Of a DNA stretch of 24,544 bases, positions 9,889-20,300 are shown piece after piece. The stretch covers positions 1 to 24,544 of the forward strand of contig JADNRX010000739.1 in NCBI GenBank assembly GCA_015501595.1, in the 5' to 3' direction. The DNA comes from Hymenopellis radicata. Its lineage: Eukaryota; Basidiomycota; Agaricomycetes; Agaricales; Physalacriaceae. The stretch's first letter is position 1. Every line of letters begins with the position of its first letter. The notes under the pieces are model-generated. The model did not search any database and had not been told where the DNA came from. It was given only the letters and a program-made list of their open reading frames with translations. Both the position numbers and the translations under genes were made by a program.

Positions 9889-11788
9889 ATGACTCTCTAC
9901 TTCACTCTCTTGTGCGTTCCTTGATTCGTGCCAGAGTGTCACTGACTGCTGCCTTGGTTTCAAGTTTTCTACTGTCCGTGTCCTGGGCGCTCCAGCTCCG
10001 AGTCAGCGTTGGAGGCGTTGACAATGACAACGGCATTGTCACACTCCGCAGTGGTGGAGATCCCGCAGTCTTCTTCTTCATCCGAGTTGTTAAGGACAGC
10101 GGAGAAATGTCTGGAGTGTTGTTAGACATACCCGGTTCGAACAGCGCTTCCGTTCAGAGTGACGATGCGTCCATTCCATTCAATAATGTTGGGTACGTAG
10201 TGAATATCTAATTTCAACTCTCGCTGACGTTCTGTGCTAGGAAATTCGTGTTTCAAGCCTTCAAATCTGCGAGGTGTGCTCGTTCAGTTTGCTCTACATA
10301 TGACGTATCCAGCTCACGGCCATAACAGTCAAACTTCGGGATTCTTCTCCAAAAGCAATCAATTTGAAGTCGATGTTGCCAGTGCTCAGACGGACATTGA
10401 AGATGGTGATGTTACACATCTTCAACTTCGTCAAGCAGATGTTGGAGATGATGGTGATGACGCTGTCACTGGGTCTTTGGGTATTATAATTACTATCTTT
10501 CCAGCACTCGCAGCCCCAACTTCGTTTGTAGCAATCTCTTCGTCTGCAGCACATCATCCAACCTCAACTATCTTTCCAACAATCTCAACCCTGAGTTCGA
10601 AAGTATCTTCAAGGTTCTAGTGCTTTCGGCGAACATTTGGATTACACCTGATATTTTTTGTAGATCCTCGTCGTCACAACCCATTGGAACTACCTCCTCG
10701 ATCTCTTCGTGCGTTCTACTAGTCCTTTCGGCGAACATTTGGATTACACCTGTCATTTTTTGTAGAGCCGCGCCGTCACAACCCGTCAGAACTACCTCCT
10801 CGATCTCTTCGTGCGTTCTACTAGTCCTTTCGGCGAACATTTGGATTACACCTGTCATTTTTTGTAGAGCCGCGCCGTCACAACCCGTCGGAACTACCTC
10901 CTCGATCTCTTCGTGCGTTCTACTAGTCCTTTCAGCGAACATTTGGATTACACCTGTCATTTTTTGTAGAGCCGCGCCGTCAAAACCCGTCGGAACTACC
11001 TCCTCGATCTCTTCGTGCGTTCTACTAGTCCTTTCGGCGAACATTTGGATTACACCTGTCATTTTCTATAGAGCTGCGCCCTCACAACCCGTCGAAACTA
11101 CCTCCTCCATCCCTTCGTGCGTTCGTTTGCCTCACAAATCGCGACCACCATGTTTAACTGACGTCTCCCTCTCGTAATAGTCAGGTGGCTGCTAATCCTA
11201 CCAACACTGAGACGGATACACAACGGCCACCGTCTGTCACTCCATCGGTTCAAAGGTTCGTTCTTCTCGATTTATTTGCGCCACCCCTCCTTTTCTCATC
11301 TCAGCTGCAGAAATAACCAGTCCACGCACAGCAATGCTAGTCTAATCGCAGGGGCTACCATAGGCGGGTTTGCTGTGATATTCCTTCTTGGCATCCTCGT
11401 ATTCTTCTGGAGGCGACGCCGGGCTGTATTCCTTGGCAGACTCTCTGACGAAGAGCGGCATGCAATTATTTCGCCACGCAGGGCGACCGCCGTTCAGCCT
11501 TTCAGCGTTGCCAGTCCTCGCGTCGTTCGTGAAGCGAAGCCGAGCCCAGTCGGCGAACGTCCGGCTGCGAGTCCATCCCACTCGGTGAATGAATTCGAGC
11601 AAAGGATGGCCTCACGTCCAAGCCAGCCAATCCAAAACGATCTTGTTAGAAATGTGGACACTGACGCACGAAGGGAGATCTTGAGCTTGAGGGCAGAGCT
11701 AGAGCGCTTAGTCGTTGCATCCAATGTAGAAGCACGTTCGATCCCTTCTGAGGTGCCGCCGCCGTATGTTGAGAACGATAGATCTTGA
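9889..11788 (+). CDS. Single-pass membrane protein with Ser/Thr-rich repeat stalk
   Basis: Likely a plasma-membrane or wall-sensor-type protein; the molecular role is unknown. Exons: 9889-9911, 9965-10192, 10241-10273, 10329-10613, five 45-nt exons (10664-10708, 10766-10810, 10868-10912, 10970-11014, 11072-11116), 11181-11255, 11311-11788. The total is 1347 nt, 448 aa, and every junction keeps frame. Order: signal peptide (MTLYFTL, LLSVSWA), beta-rich extracellular domain (LQLRVSVGG to SNQFEV), acidic then Ser/Thr-rich stalk with five 15-residue repeats (consensus AAPSQPVGTTSSISS), TM helix (IAGATIGGFAVIFLLGILVF) followed by WRRRRA, and a cytoplasmic tail with a short coiled coil (EILSLRAELERL) and a PPPY motif near the end. 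The architecture is common in Agaricomycetes. Exon 4 limits in its acidic part are least certain. Frame intact. Confidence 0.82.
10664..11116 (+). repeat. Tandem array of exon+intron units, period 102 bp, five exon copies
   Basis: Each unit is a 45-nt exon plus a 57-nt intron (GTGCGT donor, TTTTTTGTAG acceptor). Exons start at 10664, 10766, 10868, 10970 and 11072. The three inner exons differ by only one or two bases, while the first and last are more diverged, as expected if the array grew from its centre. Exons enter and leave in the same phase (TC|A). Exon and intron are both multiples of three, and the intron has no in-frame stop in the coding phase. Confidence 0.9.
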
Positions 11789-12211
11789 TATAGATGGCCG
11801 GAACCTACATTGTCACTTTCTTTCAAACATGCGTACAAATTACTTGTTTCTCACATCCAATAATGACGACACGATACCCATAGCCTCGCTAGTATCGCGT
11901 TAGATGTTGTCAATTCCCGGAAACTGCACTCCTCCGGTTGTCATTAATACCTTCACATTATTCGTGTTACAACAGAACCAGCAAAATAGTAAAATAATCA
12001 GAGGATGTGGTATGATAAATCGACCGCGCCACGTAGTAGTACTTGATGTGGCGCATGCAGTGAAAACTCGCGCCCAAGGATATTGTTCCCAAATATACAG
12101 TGATTACCCAAATTCTACCATAAGTGCTACAAAAAAATCTAGCTATATATACACTAAGCACTATATCCAACAACACTAGGACGGTCCATAAATCGTAGCC
12201 AAAATCTAATG
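11789..12211. other. Convergent intergenic region
   Basis: 3' flanks of the TM-protein gene (plus) and the arrestin gene (minus). AT-rich towards 12100-12180. No gene or repeat recognised. Confidence 0.5.
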
Positions 12212-14773
12212 CTAACGGACGGGTACACTCTCATACGCTGGCGGCGCCTCGCCCGACACACCCTCCCGTCCTGAAACAAGCCGCTCATACAGATTCGTGC
12301 GCCCCATGACCGAATCGACATTGCGCAGCGAGCGCATCGTGTTCGGATCGACTGGGTGCGATTCCACGGCCGATGCACCCGAATCCGAATCAATAGAATG
12401 ACGTGTCGAGATGGGTTCGAGTGGCGCCTGCGTCGGCGACGGGGGCGCACGAGCCTTATGGTGGAGGTGGAGAGGGTTCGTCTTCTGGCAGGGACATTGG
12501 TGCGCCACCGATGCGGGATCCTCAAACGATCTGGTGTAATGAGGGAGGCTCGTCCATTCCGGGTTGCAGCGACACTTTGGTTTGGAGCATCAGAGGCAGT
12601 CTAAAAACGAGATGGAGATACTTACGGAGAGAATGTGCACTGGGGTCTGGACGACGATGTCGAAAAGTTTCTTCTTGCCCGTCTTCGGGTCCATCGAGGT
12701 TGGATCACCGCTCTCTACACGTATAATGCACTTCAGCACATGCGACACGACAATATTGCTCTTCTTGTTTTTGTTTGAGAAATGCAGAAGTCGACATGAA
12801 TTAGGAAGCTTGAGGTCCTGGTGGAATGACCACGGGCCTGGCCCCATCAAGCTCGACGCCATTTCGGAAATATCGTCTTCAGGTCAATTAAAGTGTGCAA
12901 TGGAGACCGTCGGAACGCCTCCGGGTCGTCAGATTCGAGGGGTAGAATAGGCTGGTGGACGCCTTTCTTGTCTTCGTGTTTGATAGCGAGTAGTATGACG
13001 CTTGTTGCGGGTCTGTACGCGCTACTTTGGTCCCGTTAGCCAGATACTCAGTTTTCTCTATGCACGTCACATCGAGTCAGGATCTTCGAAAAACGAATAA
13101 TGCGAAAAGGACTCACCTTCGATGATGACAGACAGTCGGTGTATCTTCATTTTGGCTAGCGGCATAAACGTGAGCGATATCGGCATGGTCCCGCCAATGT
13201 AGAAGCTGCGACCCGATATTGTTATGAGGTACTGCAGTTGCGAGTCCAATGTCTCTCTACAATGATATTCTCTGTATCCTCCGTATCTTCCTCCGTAGGA
13301 CAAGAGACCACAACCACGTCGCGCTGCGCCTCCAGCTTGGAGGTGAACGCACCTAGCCGGTGAACAGTAGCGCTTAGAGACCATGATACTGATCCGTAAT
13401 TGCATTGCATCGTTGGTGGTGCGTTCCCGGTATGGTAAACGATATTGGGTAAGTGTAGGTGCCTATGGATGCTTGTCAGATGCTAGCCCATATGGAGAAC
13501 AACGTAACGATTAGCGTACCGCTTTGAACTCTTTCCACCCGTTTCCCTCAGTCTTATGATCGTCCGCTTCCGACTTCCACATGTCACCGAGCATCTGCGA
13601 TATCCGTTCCTTGGAGCCATTGGGCGTATGATGCTTGGAGTTGGGCTATCTCCACTCGCGTTTCAGCCCCCTTCACAAGACTCCTGCCTCGAGCAAAAGC
13701 ATCTTCCGCGACGTCTCTCGTTCTTTCGATCGGAAACAATTCGAGGAGACGTGACAGCATCAAAGAGAACGTTAGAGACTGAAGAAAGACTGAACCTGGC
13801 ACCTTTACGACGTCTCGCGACTCGCTTGGGCTGCGTATGGATCGCCGGGCATGGGAGTAGCCGATAACTGAGGGGAATGCGGAGCAGTACTTGGGCCAGA
13901 TGCTAATGGGCTCTCGAACGCGTCATCTATGCTGCTGTGATGTTGCGAAAGCGAAGGATCGCCGCGAAATGAGCGCACACTTGAGGCAGCGGAATGGTTG
14001 AGGGGTGTATGAGGCGCGCCTATAAATAGTTCAGACGACTGAGACTACAGAACATGCGTACGCACTGTGATGAGCATCCTGTACAACGGTATGGCCAGTG
14101 GGGTACTCATCAACTGTTTCCAGCTGATAAGAAGAGTGTGAAGGGCTCAGAGTTGGTCGTTCCATAGAGGTAAACGACCCAGGTGGCGTCATATTTGGCG
14201 GATGAAGAGAATATGGCGGAATGTCGGGGAATCGTTATCTCGCCGGGCAGCGCTACCATCCATGCTAGTCTGACGACGCGATCTGGCTAAATCAAGTTCT
14301 CGAATGGCGCCTCGAGAGCGCGCACGGCGAACGTTGAAGCGGTGGTCATCGTCTAGATCGTCAAAGGGCTCTTCATTTAAATAAGCAACGCCCGGCCCAA
14401 CAGATGCAGTTCTTCGTGGTGGCGGCTCGGCATTGAAGAGCACGGCGGAGATCGAAAAGACTTTGGTTTTCTCGGTGACATCTACTCTCCTAGCCCCAAA
14501 GCCTGTAAGAGTCCCGGCTATGTTATACAGCGTCTGGCCAGAAGGATCCGAGGGTAGCATACCTTCCGGCCACGACGTCGAGGAAGTGGCTTGTAACTTG
14601 AGCTCAATGCTCGTAATCTTTGTCGGTTTGACGAGCTCGAGAATCAACAAGCCTCTTAACAAGGACGAACGCGCCTCAGGGATGCGACTTCGGCCTGCCG
14701 AGTCATCTGTGCGGAGGAAAACAGCAGACTCAGTCAAACGAATGCTGACGTTGTTCCTCTTGAGACCGTGCAT
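12212..14773 (-). CDS. Alpha-arrestin (arrestin-domain ubiquitin-ligase adaptor), about eight apparent indels
   Basis: Arrestin-related trafficking adaptor that probably links membrane transporters to the HECT ligase Rsp5. Exon blocks on the minus strand: 14563-14773, 14066-14502, 13520-14019, 13117-13462, 12626-13057, 12212-12574, with introns of 46-60 nt. N-terminal arrestin domain: VSIRLTESAVFLR, LLRGLLILELVKPT, then FGARRVDVTEKTKVFS. A Pro/Ser-rich insert follows. C-terminal arrestin domain: WKEFK then TYTYPISFTIPG, GRSFYIGGTMPISLTF, MKIHRLSVIIEG, GPGPWSFHQDLKLP, LFDIVVQTPVHILS and CRCNPEWTSLPHY. The end carries APPAYESV, a PPxY motif for WW-domain binding. Frame breaks near 14226, 13802-13812, 13697-13706, 13520, 13422, 13246, 12980 and 12882; six look like one lost base in a homopolymer. 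The part between 13560 and 13800 is hard to read. Stop and last exon are firm. Confidence 0.82.
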
Positions 14774-15675
14774 AGTGATGATGGCGGGTGTGGGGGTCCA
14801 GGTCGATATGTAAGGCCTCTTGAATTTAAGGGAAAAAATTACGACCGACGCAAACCGACACCAAAAGCAGACAGGAGGTTGCTCCGAAAGTCAAGTCGCC
14901 GGAAGCATAGCCTCCGTTTTGTTGCGTCGCGCACGTGTGACTGGCTGGATAGCATGTGCTATTGCGACCATCTGGCCTCATAATAATCCATAAAGGCCTC
15001 ATGTTTCTCCCTGTCGTCTCCACTGCGGGCCGCGATGCTCGGGGACAAGTTACTGGAGGTTACTCGCTGTCCATAATCCCCCGGAGGCCCATTTTCTCGG
15101 TCGGACTGTCGTATTTGGGACCGGAAGAGTACTCAATGTGAGTTCAATGTGACGCGCTAATGTCTGTGCCTGTTCCAGGGCCCAGGCCTTGAAAGCGTGT
15201 TCGACCAGATTCGACCAGGCAGGCATCAGGCAGGCATCCCGTTCCTGAAGCTTGTTAGTCTGAACAATGTCAAAACGGAGGAAAGAACCAAGAAAGAACT
15301 CATAACATCTGATGTGCGCTGAACTGGAATGACCTAGAAGGCTGGACCATCGCATACATTGACAACAGTTTCCGAATTCCACAGGCGGCAATCGAAAGCA
15401 CTGCGCAGAATAGGCACGTGGCTAGCTTGTTCTCTTGGATGCGCCACACTTTGGACTTTGCAGAGGCGCTGTTGATGGTCGAACTCTCGCCCGCGTACTC
15501 GTGTGCTCGCTTTCTACGTCACAGATGCGTCATCCACCTGATTGTGACAACTGCCAGGCGACCTATCTCCGCCGTCTTCTTCTTCGCTTCGAGGATACCA
15601 CGCGTCTTCCACCCCCCTTCCTCCGTCGCTCGTTGTCTCTCTCCCCTCCAGACGTGAAATCGTACTCTCCTCATC
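14774..15675. promoter_or_regulatory. Divergent intergenic region between arrestin and cupredoxin genes
   Basis: Head-to-head promoters. A short stuttering repeat lies at 15201-15238 (TCGACCAG twice at 10-nt spacing, then CAGGCAGGCAT-type units). A pyrimidine-rich stretch at about 15580-15660, just before the cupredoxin ATG, is typical of fungal core promoters. Open frames here have no recognisable features. Confidence 0.45.
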
Positions 15676-16440
15676 ATGCGTTCATTCTCTGTTGGTCTTA
15701 TCTCTCTGGTCAGTTTTGCTTTTCCCACAAGAGCTGCTCTAAAAGTTTTCACTAGTTGACAGCTGTGACTGTTGCGGTGGCAGAAAACATTGTCATCACC
15801 GTCGGTCTCAACACGACTGGCAATGCGACAGCAGTCTTCCAGCCTGACACTGTCACGGCCAAATTGAACGATGTTGTCGTTTTCAACTGTTCGTACTTTT
15901 TTCTCTCTCTCCTCGTTGATAACTGTTAACTTTCTTTTCTAGTCACTCAAGGCAACCACACAGTGACCCAGTCTCTATTTGCCTCGCCATGCATTCCTGC
16001 TCACGACGCAAACATCACTATCAACGGGTTTGACTCGTCGTTCCGTGACGCGGGGAATGGTACCGCTGTAACCATCCTCACCGTCCCCATCACCCCGGAA
16101 ATTGAAAACCAGACTCTTTGGTTTTTCGACTACAATTCCTGCGGCGAGGGTGGTGTTGGTGGTATCAATGTCAACGAAAGCTCCTTCGAAAACACGGATG
16201 CTTTCATCGTACGTTATATTTAGTCGCTACACCGGTTTTCACTGACCTGTCTGTAGCGTAACGCTATCAGACTCAATGGTTTCCGATTCGTCGTTGAGTT
16301 CATCGACGTCCAGCCACACGTCGACTTCGTCTTCTTCCCAGTCTACTGGGTCTTCTTCAAATTCAAATGGCGCTGAGTGCGCCGTTGTCTACGGCGGAGC
16401 AACCCTCCTTCCTCTCTTCCTAATTGCGATGTTATTCTAG
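15676..16440 (+). CDS. GPI-anchored, serine-rich extracellular cupredoxin-fold protein
   Basis: Cell-surface protein with a phytocyanin-like cupredoxin domain. Exons: 15676-15712, 15763-15888, 15943-16208, 16257-16440. It opens with a signal peptide (MRSFSVGLISLVTVTVAVA), then the domain (VFQPDTVTAKLNDVVVFNF, GNHTVTQS, WFFDYNSCGEGGVGGIN), RNAIRLNG, a Ser-rich linker and a GPI signal (GAECAVVYGG, then a hydrophobic tail ending AMLF). One extra T at about 16278-16280 (GGTTTCC) breaks the frame just before the Ser-rich linker. Removing it gives 203 aa with a perfect GPI ending; leaving it gives a short unrelated tail. The usual copper-ligand loop C-x4-H-C-x3-M/Q is not conserved, so type-1 copper binding is doubtful. 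The first donor (GTTTTG at 15713) is weak but yields the best signal peptide. Confidence 0.82.
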
Positions 16441-17351
16441 ATACCTTGTTTGCTTTCCCCTCTTGTTTCTGACCCATAAACGCCGTTGTGATATACTTAG
16501 CTATACCCTGCTGTCTTATTTGTGCTTACTTTCTTATGCCTGGTTACTAGATTGCGATTGTGGTAATGGACTACTAAACATGAATACTGAAATTGGATGC
16601 TTTCTGCATTGCGAGCCCTCAAGGCCTCAAGCTCAACTCAAGCTGCGAGCGAGTCATTTGAATCATGAGGCACGCTCGTGGGTGAGTCTAATCAGTCAGT
16701 ACTTCTAGTAGCTTTTCATACTTTGAGATTAGGTAACTTCGTCTATCTTCTTCTGCGACGTTGACCTAAACTTGACAAAGGCCGATTCTCTTCCTCTCGC
16801 ACATCTAAGAGCCAGTCTAGCCCTTGCCGGCGGCAACGACACGTCCTTACCGCGCGATCGGGAATGAGTGGGTCAGGCGTCAGTAACATGACGAAACAAA
16901 AGACGCAGGACGTCAGGAGACCAGCGAATAACTTGCAGGAGATGCCAAGAAGTACCTTGTCGCTGAATTGAAATTGCATCAGTAACCACAACCACCACGT
17001 CCCTCCACGTCCCCTATATGATGGCTTCCCAAATTTCAAAAGAAACGGTATGTGGTTCGAGGACCACCAGCCTTGAAAGCTCTCCGAGGCCGGCAAAGAC
17101 CCAACTCATGCTAACGTTAACTCCCACCTCTCTCGTTCTCCATCGATAGCCAAGGGGACGCGGACTGTATGACTTTCGTTAAACTTCAGACGTTGACCAA
17201 GGAGCTCTGAGTGTAAAGTTTCCCACCAAGTTCCATATGTCGAAACGGAATGTTTGGGAATTATCGAAAAAGTACAACAAAACTACCACTCTGAAATATT
17301 AATATTATGCATGAGACAGACCAATAGATAAGTTCAATAAGTAATCCTCTT
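16441..17351. other. Intergenic region containing a gene relic
   Basis: Apart from the relic at 16701-16860, I see no gene. The open frame 16743-17096 (minus) overlaps the relic in another frame and is not regarded as real. Confidence 0.5.
16701..16860 (-). pseudogene. Decayed duplicate of the alpha/beta-hydrolase 3' end
   Basis: On the minus strand this reads GRESAFVKFRSTSQKKIDEVT then stop, matching the end of the downstream hydrolase (KKSVFAKFMPTSPEKLKI ... EVTQ). Nucleotide similarity extends past the stop into the 3' flank: CTTCTAG, CTTTT and GGTAACTTC occur in the same order at 16701-16739 and 17350-17384. It also seems to run some way upstream. Only about 160 nt are recognisable. Confidence 0.65.
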
Positions 17352-20300
17352 CTAGCTTTTGACGCTCTGAGGCTGGGTAACTTCCGGAGGAGCCTCGATC
17401 TTCAACTTCTCCGGCGACGTCGGCATAAACTTGGCAAAGACGGACTTCTTCCTCTCTCGCATCTGCGAACCGCTCCGCTTATCCTTCTCGTGGTCCTTGT
17501 CCGGCGACACCGTCAAGAAATTAATCATCACCGACCACAAGTTATTCGCAGTCAGCGTATGCTCCCCTCGAAAATCCCATGGTCCGCAATCTTCGCCAAC
17601 CGTCTTGCCTCCTCCGTATCCCTTCGCGACACGATACTGCTCGGCGGCGGATTCTCGTCCCCGTCCAGCGCCCACGCCCAGCTCCAGCTCCCAGACGAGG
17701 GTATCAGCCCTTCCTTGATTCGCGGCCGGCTAGAGCCCTCTTCCTCCCGCTCGAGCGTCTGCTGCAGCACCGTCATATTCCTGATGATATCCTTATTCGC
17801 ACGCTCGAGGTTGTTGTGCCTGTGCTTCTCCACGACCTTGATAGCATGCGCGAATTTCCGGTCAAACTTGTCCAGACCCTCGATGAACCGCCGGATCGCG
17901 AGCTCGGAGATGGAGCCAATAAACGCGGAAGGAACTTTCATAGCGTCGAGCTCGGATTCTGGCTCGAGAAGTCGAATGACACCTTTGGTGGATATACGCT
18001 CGCGTATCATGGTACCGTCCCAAGAAGAACCAGATTCCTGTACAGTATATCAACAGACTATATCATTTTAGAAAAGTAGACTCACCATATATATGGCTGG
18101 ATCTCCAGCCATCTTGTCCTCGGCATCTTGTGGCGTCGGAGACCCAAATCGAGGACCACCTACGTCGCTCGAGCTCGTAGAATCTTCACGCTGAGTACCG
18201 TTGCTCTGATGAACGGCAGGTGCGACGTCCTTCGAGTGCGGAACAGTCTTCCTTCTGTGCAATGCAGATACACTTTGCGAAATTGACCTGCGAATCGATT
18301 TCCGCCGGTCAGGCTTTGCTGGGGCCGCCTCTGCAGACGGCTCGGAAGACGTCAAAGAGCGTGTGCTCTCATCTGTGGTCATCTCCGACGGCGGCGTTGT
18401 AAATAGACGGCTCAGAGAAGGCGCAGAGAAACTCATTGAACGTTGTCCAATCGGTGTTTGCGGGGACTTGGTATCGAAAACGAAGAATCTACGGGACTTT
18501 GCGGTGTCTGGGTCATCCCTGTTACGTGCTTGATGAACGACGCCATCGCGCGGAAACAGTACTTTCCAGGCGTCGTGAATGAGAAGAGAACGGGAATTAC
18601 GTGTGCAGTATCTGTGGGACTGCTCAACACTATACTGAAGTCAAGAGTAAAAGGAACTTGCCATCGTAAACCTGTAAATGAACGGATGTACCCTTGAATC
18701 TCGATTCTATATCTTTCAGGGGAGGATAGATGTTTCGTATCTCGTCCTTTAGTGGAAACCGTTCCGGATAAGCAGCTTTATGCGCACTTAATAGCTATAA
18801 ATTATAGCGCGCAATTGGGGCAAAATGAATCCTCACGAGTAAATGATTTCATCCCGCAGAACCTCTTTATCGCTTGCAATTATGAAAAAGAGGTGGCAGG
18901 CCTCCCAGATATGACAGGCCTGGACTGACAAGCGCTAAACAAAACTGAGCCGATCTCCCCGTCAATCAGAGGAGAGGACACACGATGAATCAGAAGACTG
19001 TTCTGAGTATACATGTGCAACTGTTCAGTAATCTTCAGCGTTTCTCCAGCTTCCGTGGTCAGTGATATTGTTTGACGATCCGCCGAGTCGACTGCAGGCA
19101 GTGATGCTGTCGCGCCAACGTCAATCGGCATTGTTGATTGGATCGACCCAGGAGCATTCAACGCGTGACATTGGGACACGATCGTGGCCGTAGGATCGTC
19201 CATCTTGAGGGTCTTCCTTATTCGAGATCGCAGGGTTGCATGCACTCGTCGCGTCATCTCTTGCGAGGGTGGAGGCCAGAGTATACTCGGTTTCTGCAAT
19301 GAGAGCCCATACTTTGGGATCACGTCGGTGTCCGTGTTGGTGTGAACACTTGGAAATGAATGAGTCAGGCTAGTAAAACGTTAGGATATAATGAAGGAGT
19401 AAACGACGCGTACGTACTCGCACCAAGGCGAAATGAGGACGCCTCCCGCAGGCATAGGTAGCTCCAAATCTCGGATCACTTGCAGGAGAGCCAGAGAAAT
19501 GCCTCCACCGGCTGAATCACCTGAGATGATCAGATGAGATGGCTTCACTGGTCGATGCTTCGCTTCAGGTGGTGGCCGAATGAGATACAGATCTAATGAC
19601 CGTTTAATCACAGTTTTCACATGACACCGCCCAATCTTACACGAGGCCAATACATCTTGGAGAGCGCACGGGAATGGATATTGAGGCGCTAAGCGATAGT
19701 TCATGGCTGCAACGATTCATCAGAAAAAGAGAAGTGATGCCAGAGTCGACCCCACACGCACCAAAAACGCGTCCGTTGATTTTACGGGCGTGGCGTTGAA
19801 TGCTATATCTATATTGAAAATGAATACGAGCAGACACGGAGTATCGTCCCACGTACCTCTCTTGATCCACGCTTCCAAAGAAGTAACCGCCTTAAGCGCA
19901 GCAGTCGTTTATATACGAACCGGAGTTTCATTGGTAAACAACGTACCACCGTGCAGATATAATATACAACGCATGTCGTCCATGTCTTCTTCATAGTGTG
20001 CTGGTTCAGCGACTTTCGGCGCAGGACTGTCGCTCTGCTTCTGCATTTTGTAACGTCGCTTGGCTTCTTGCCAATCTTTACGCGCGGTTATCCATTCGCC
20101 CTTGACTCTGCGGATCCGTCACGTAAGAGTGTATTGGATTTGGACTAGACGCACCCATCGATACCGCGGACCTGCCACCATTTCACGCCGCCAACCAAAC
20201 GTCGGGCGGTTTCTTCGCCGCCAAGAACTTGAGTGAGGTATTTTGCGGCATCATCGCAACAGGCCATCGGGACTACAACTTTGACGACGTGAACCCACGG

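Noticed and set aside
10568..11062. Minus-strand open frame of 164 codons with perfect 34-residue repeats
   Set aside because: It is the antisense of the exon+intron array. The 102-bp period, a multiple of three, keeps any open frame open through all units. No start context, domain or splice support, while the plus-strand model links eleven exons in frame.
10620..11177. Plus-strand continuous frame through the whole array
   Set aside because: It equals reading exons and introns without splicing. The unspliced frame from the upstream exon stops at 10618-10620, so this cannot be the main product, although partial intron retention remains possible.
12356..12950. Overlapping plus-strand open frames of 82-128 codons
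   Set aside because: Antisense to the arrestin C-terminal exons, which carry clear family motifs and splice sites.
14433..14813. 126-codon plus-strand open frame
   Set aside because: Antisense to the arrestin N-terminal domain; no independent features.
16743..17096. 117-codon minus-strand open frame
   Set aside because: It covers the hydrolase 3' relic in the wrong frame; the similarity to the live gene lies in another frame and ends at its stop.
16923..17550. 12-nt inverted match GCGAATAACTTG / CAAGTTATTCGC
   Set aside because: In 24 kb several inverted 12-nt matches are expected by chance; no longer alignment surrounds it in that orientation.
18433..18650. A separate small gene upstream of the Ser-rich segment
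   Set aside because: The sequence DTAHVIPVLFSFTTPGKYCF is the C-terminal end of the hydrolase catalytic domain, joined by a GC-AG intron to the His exon; it continues into the Ser-rich tail after one lost C near 18462.
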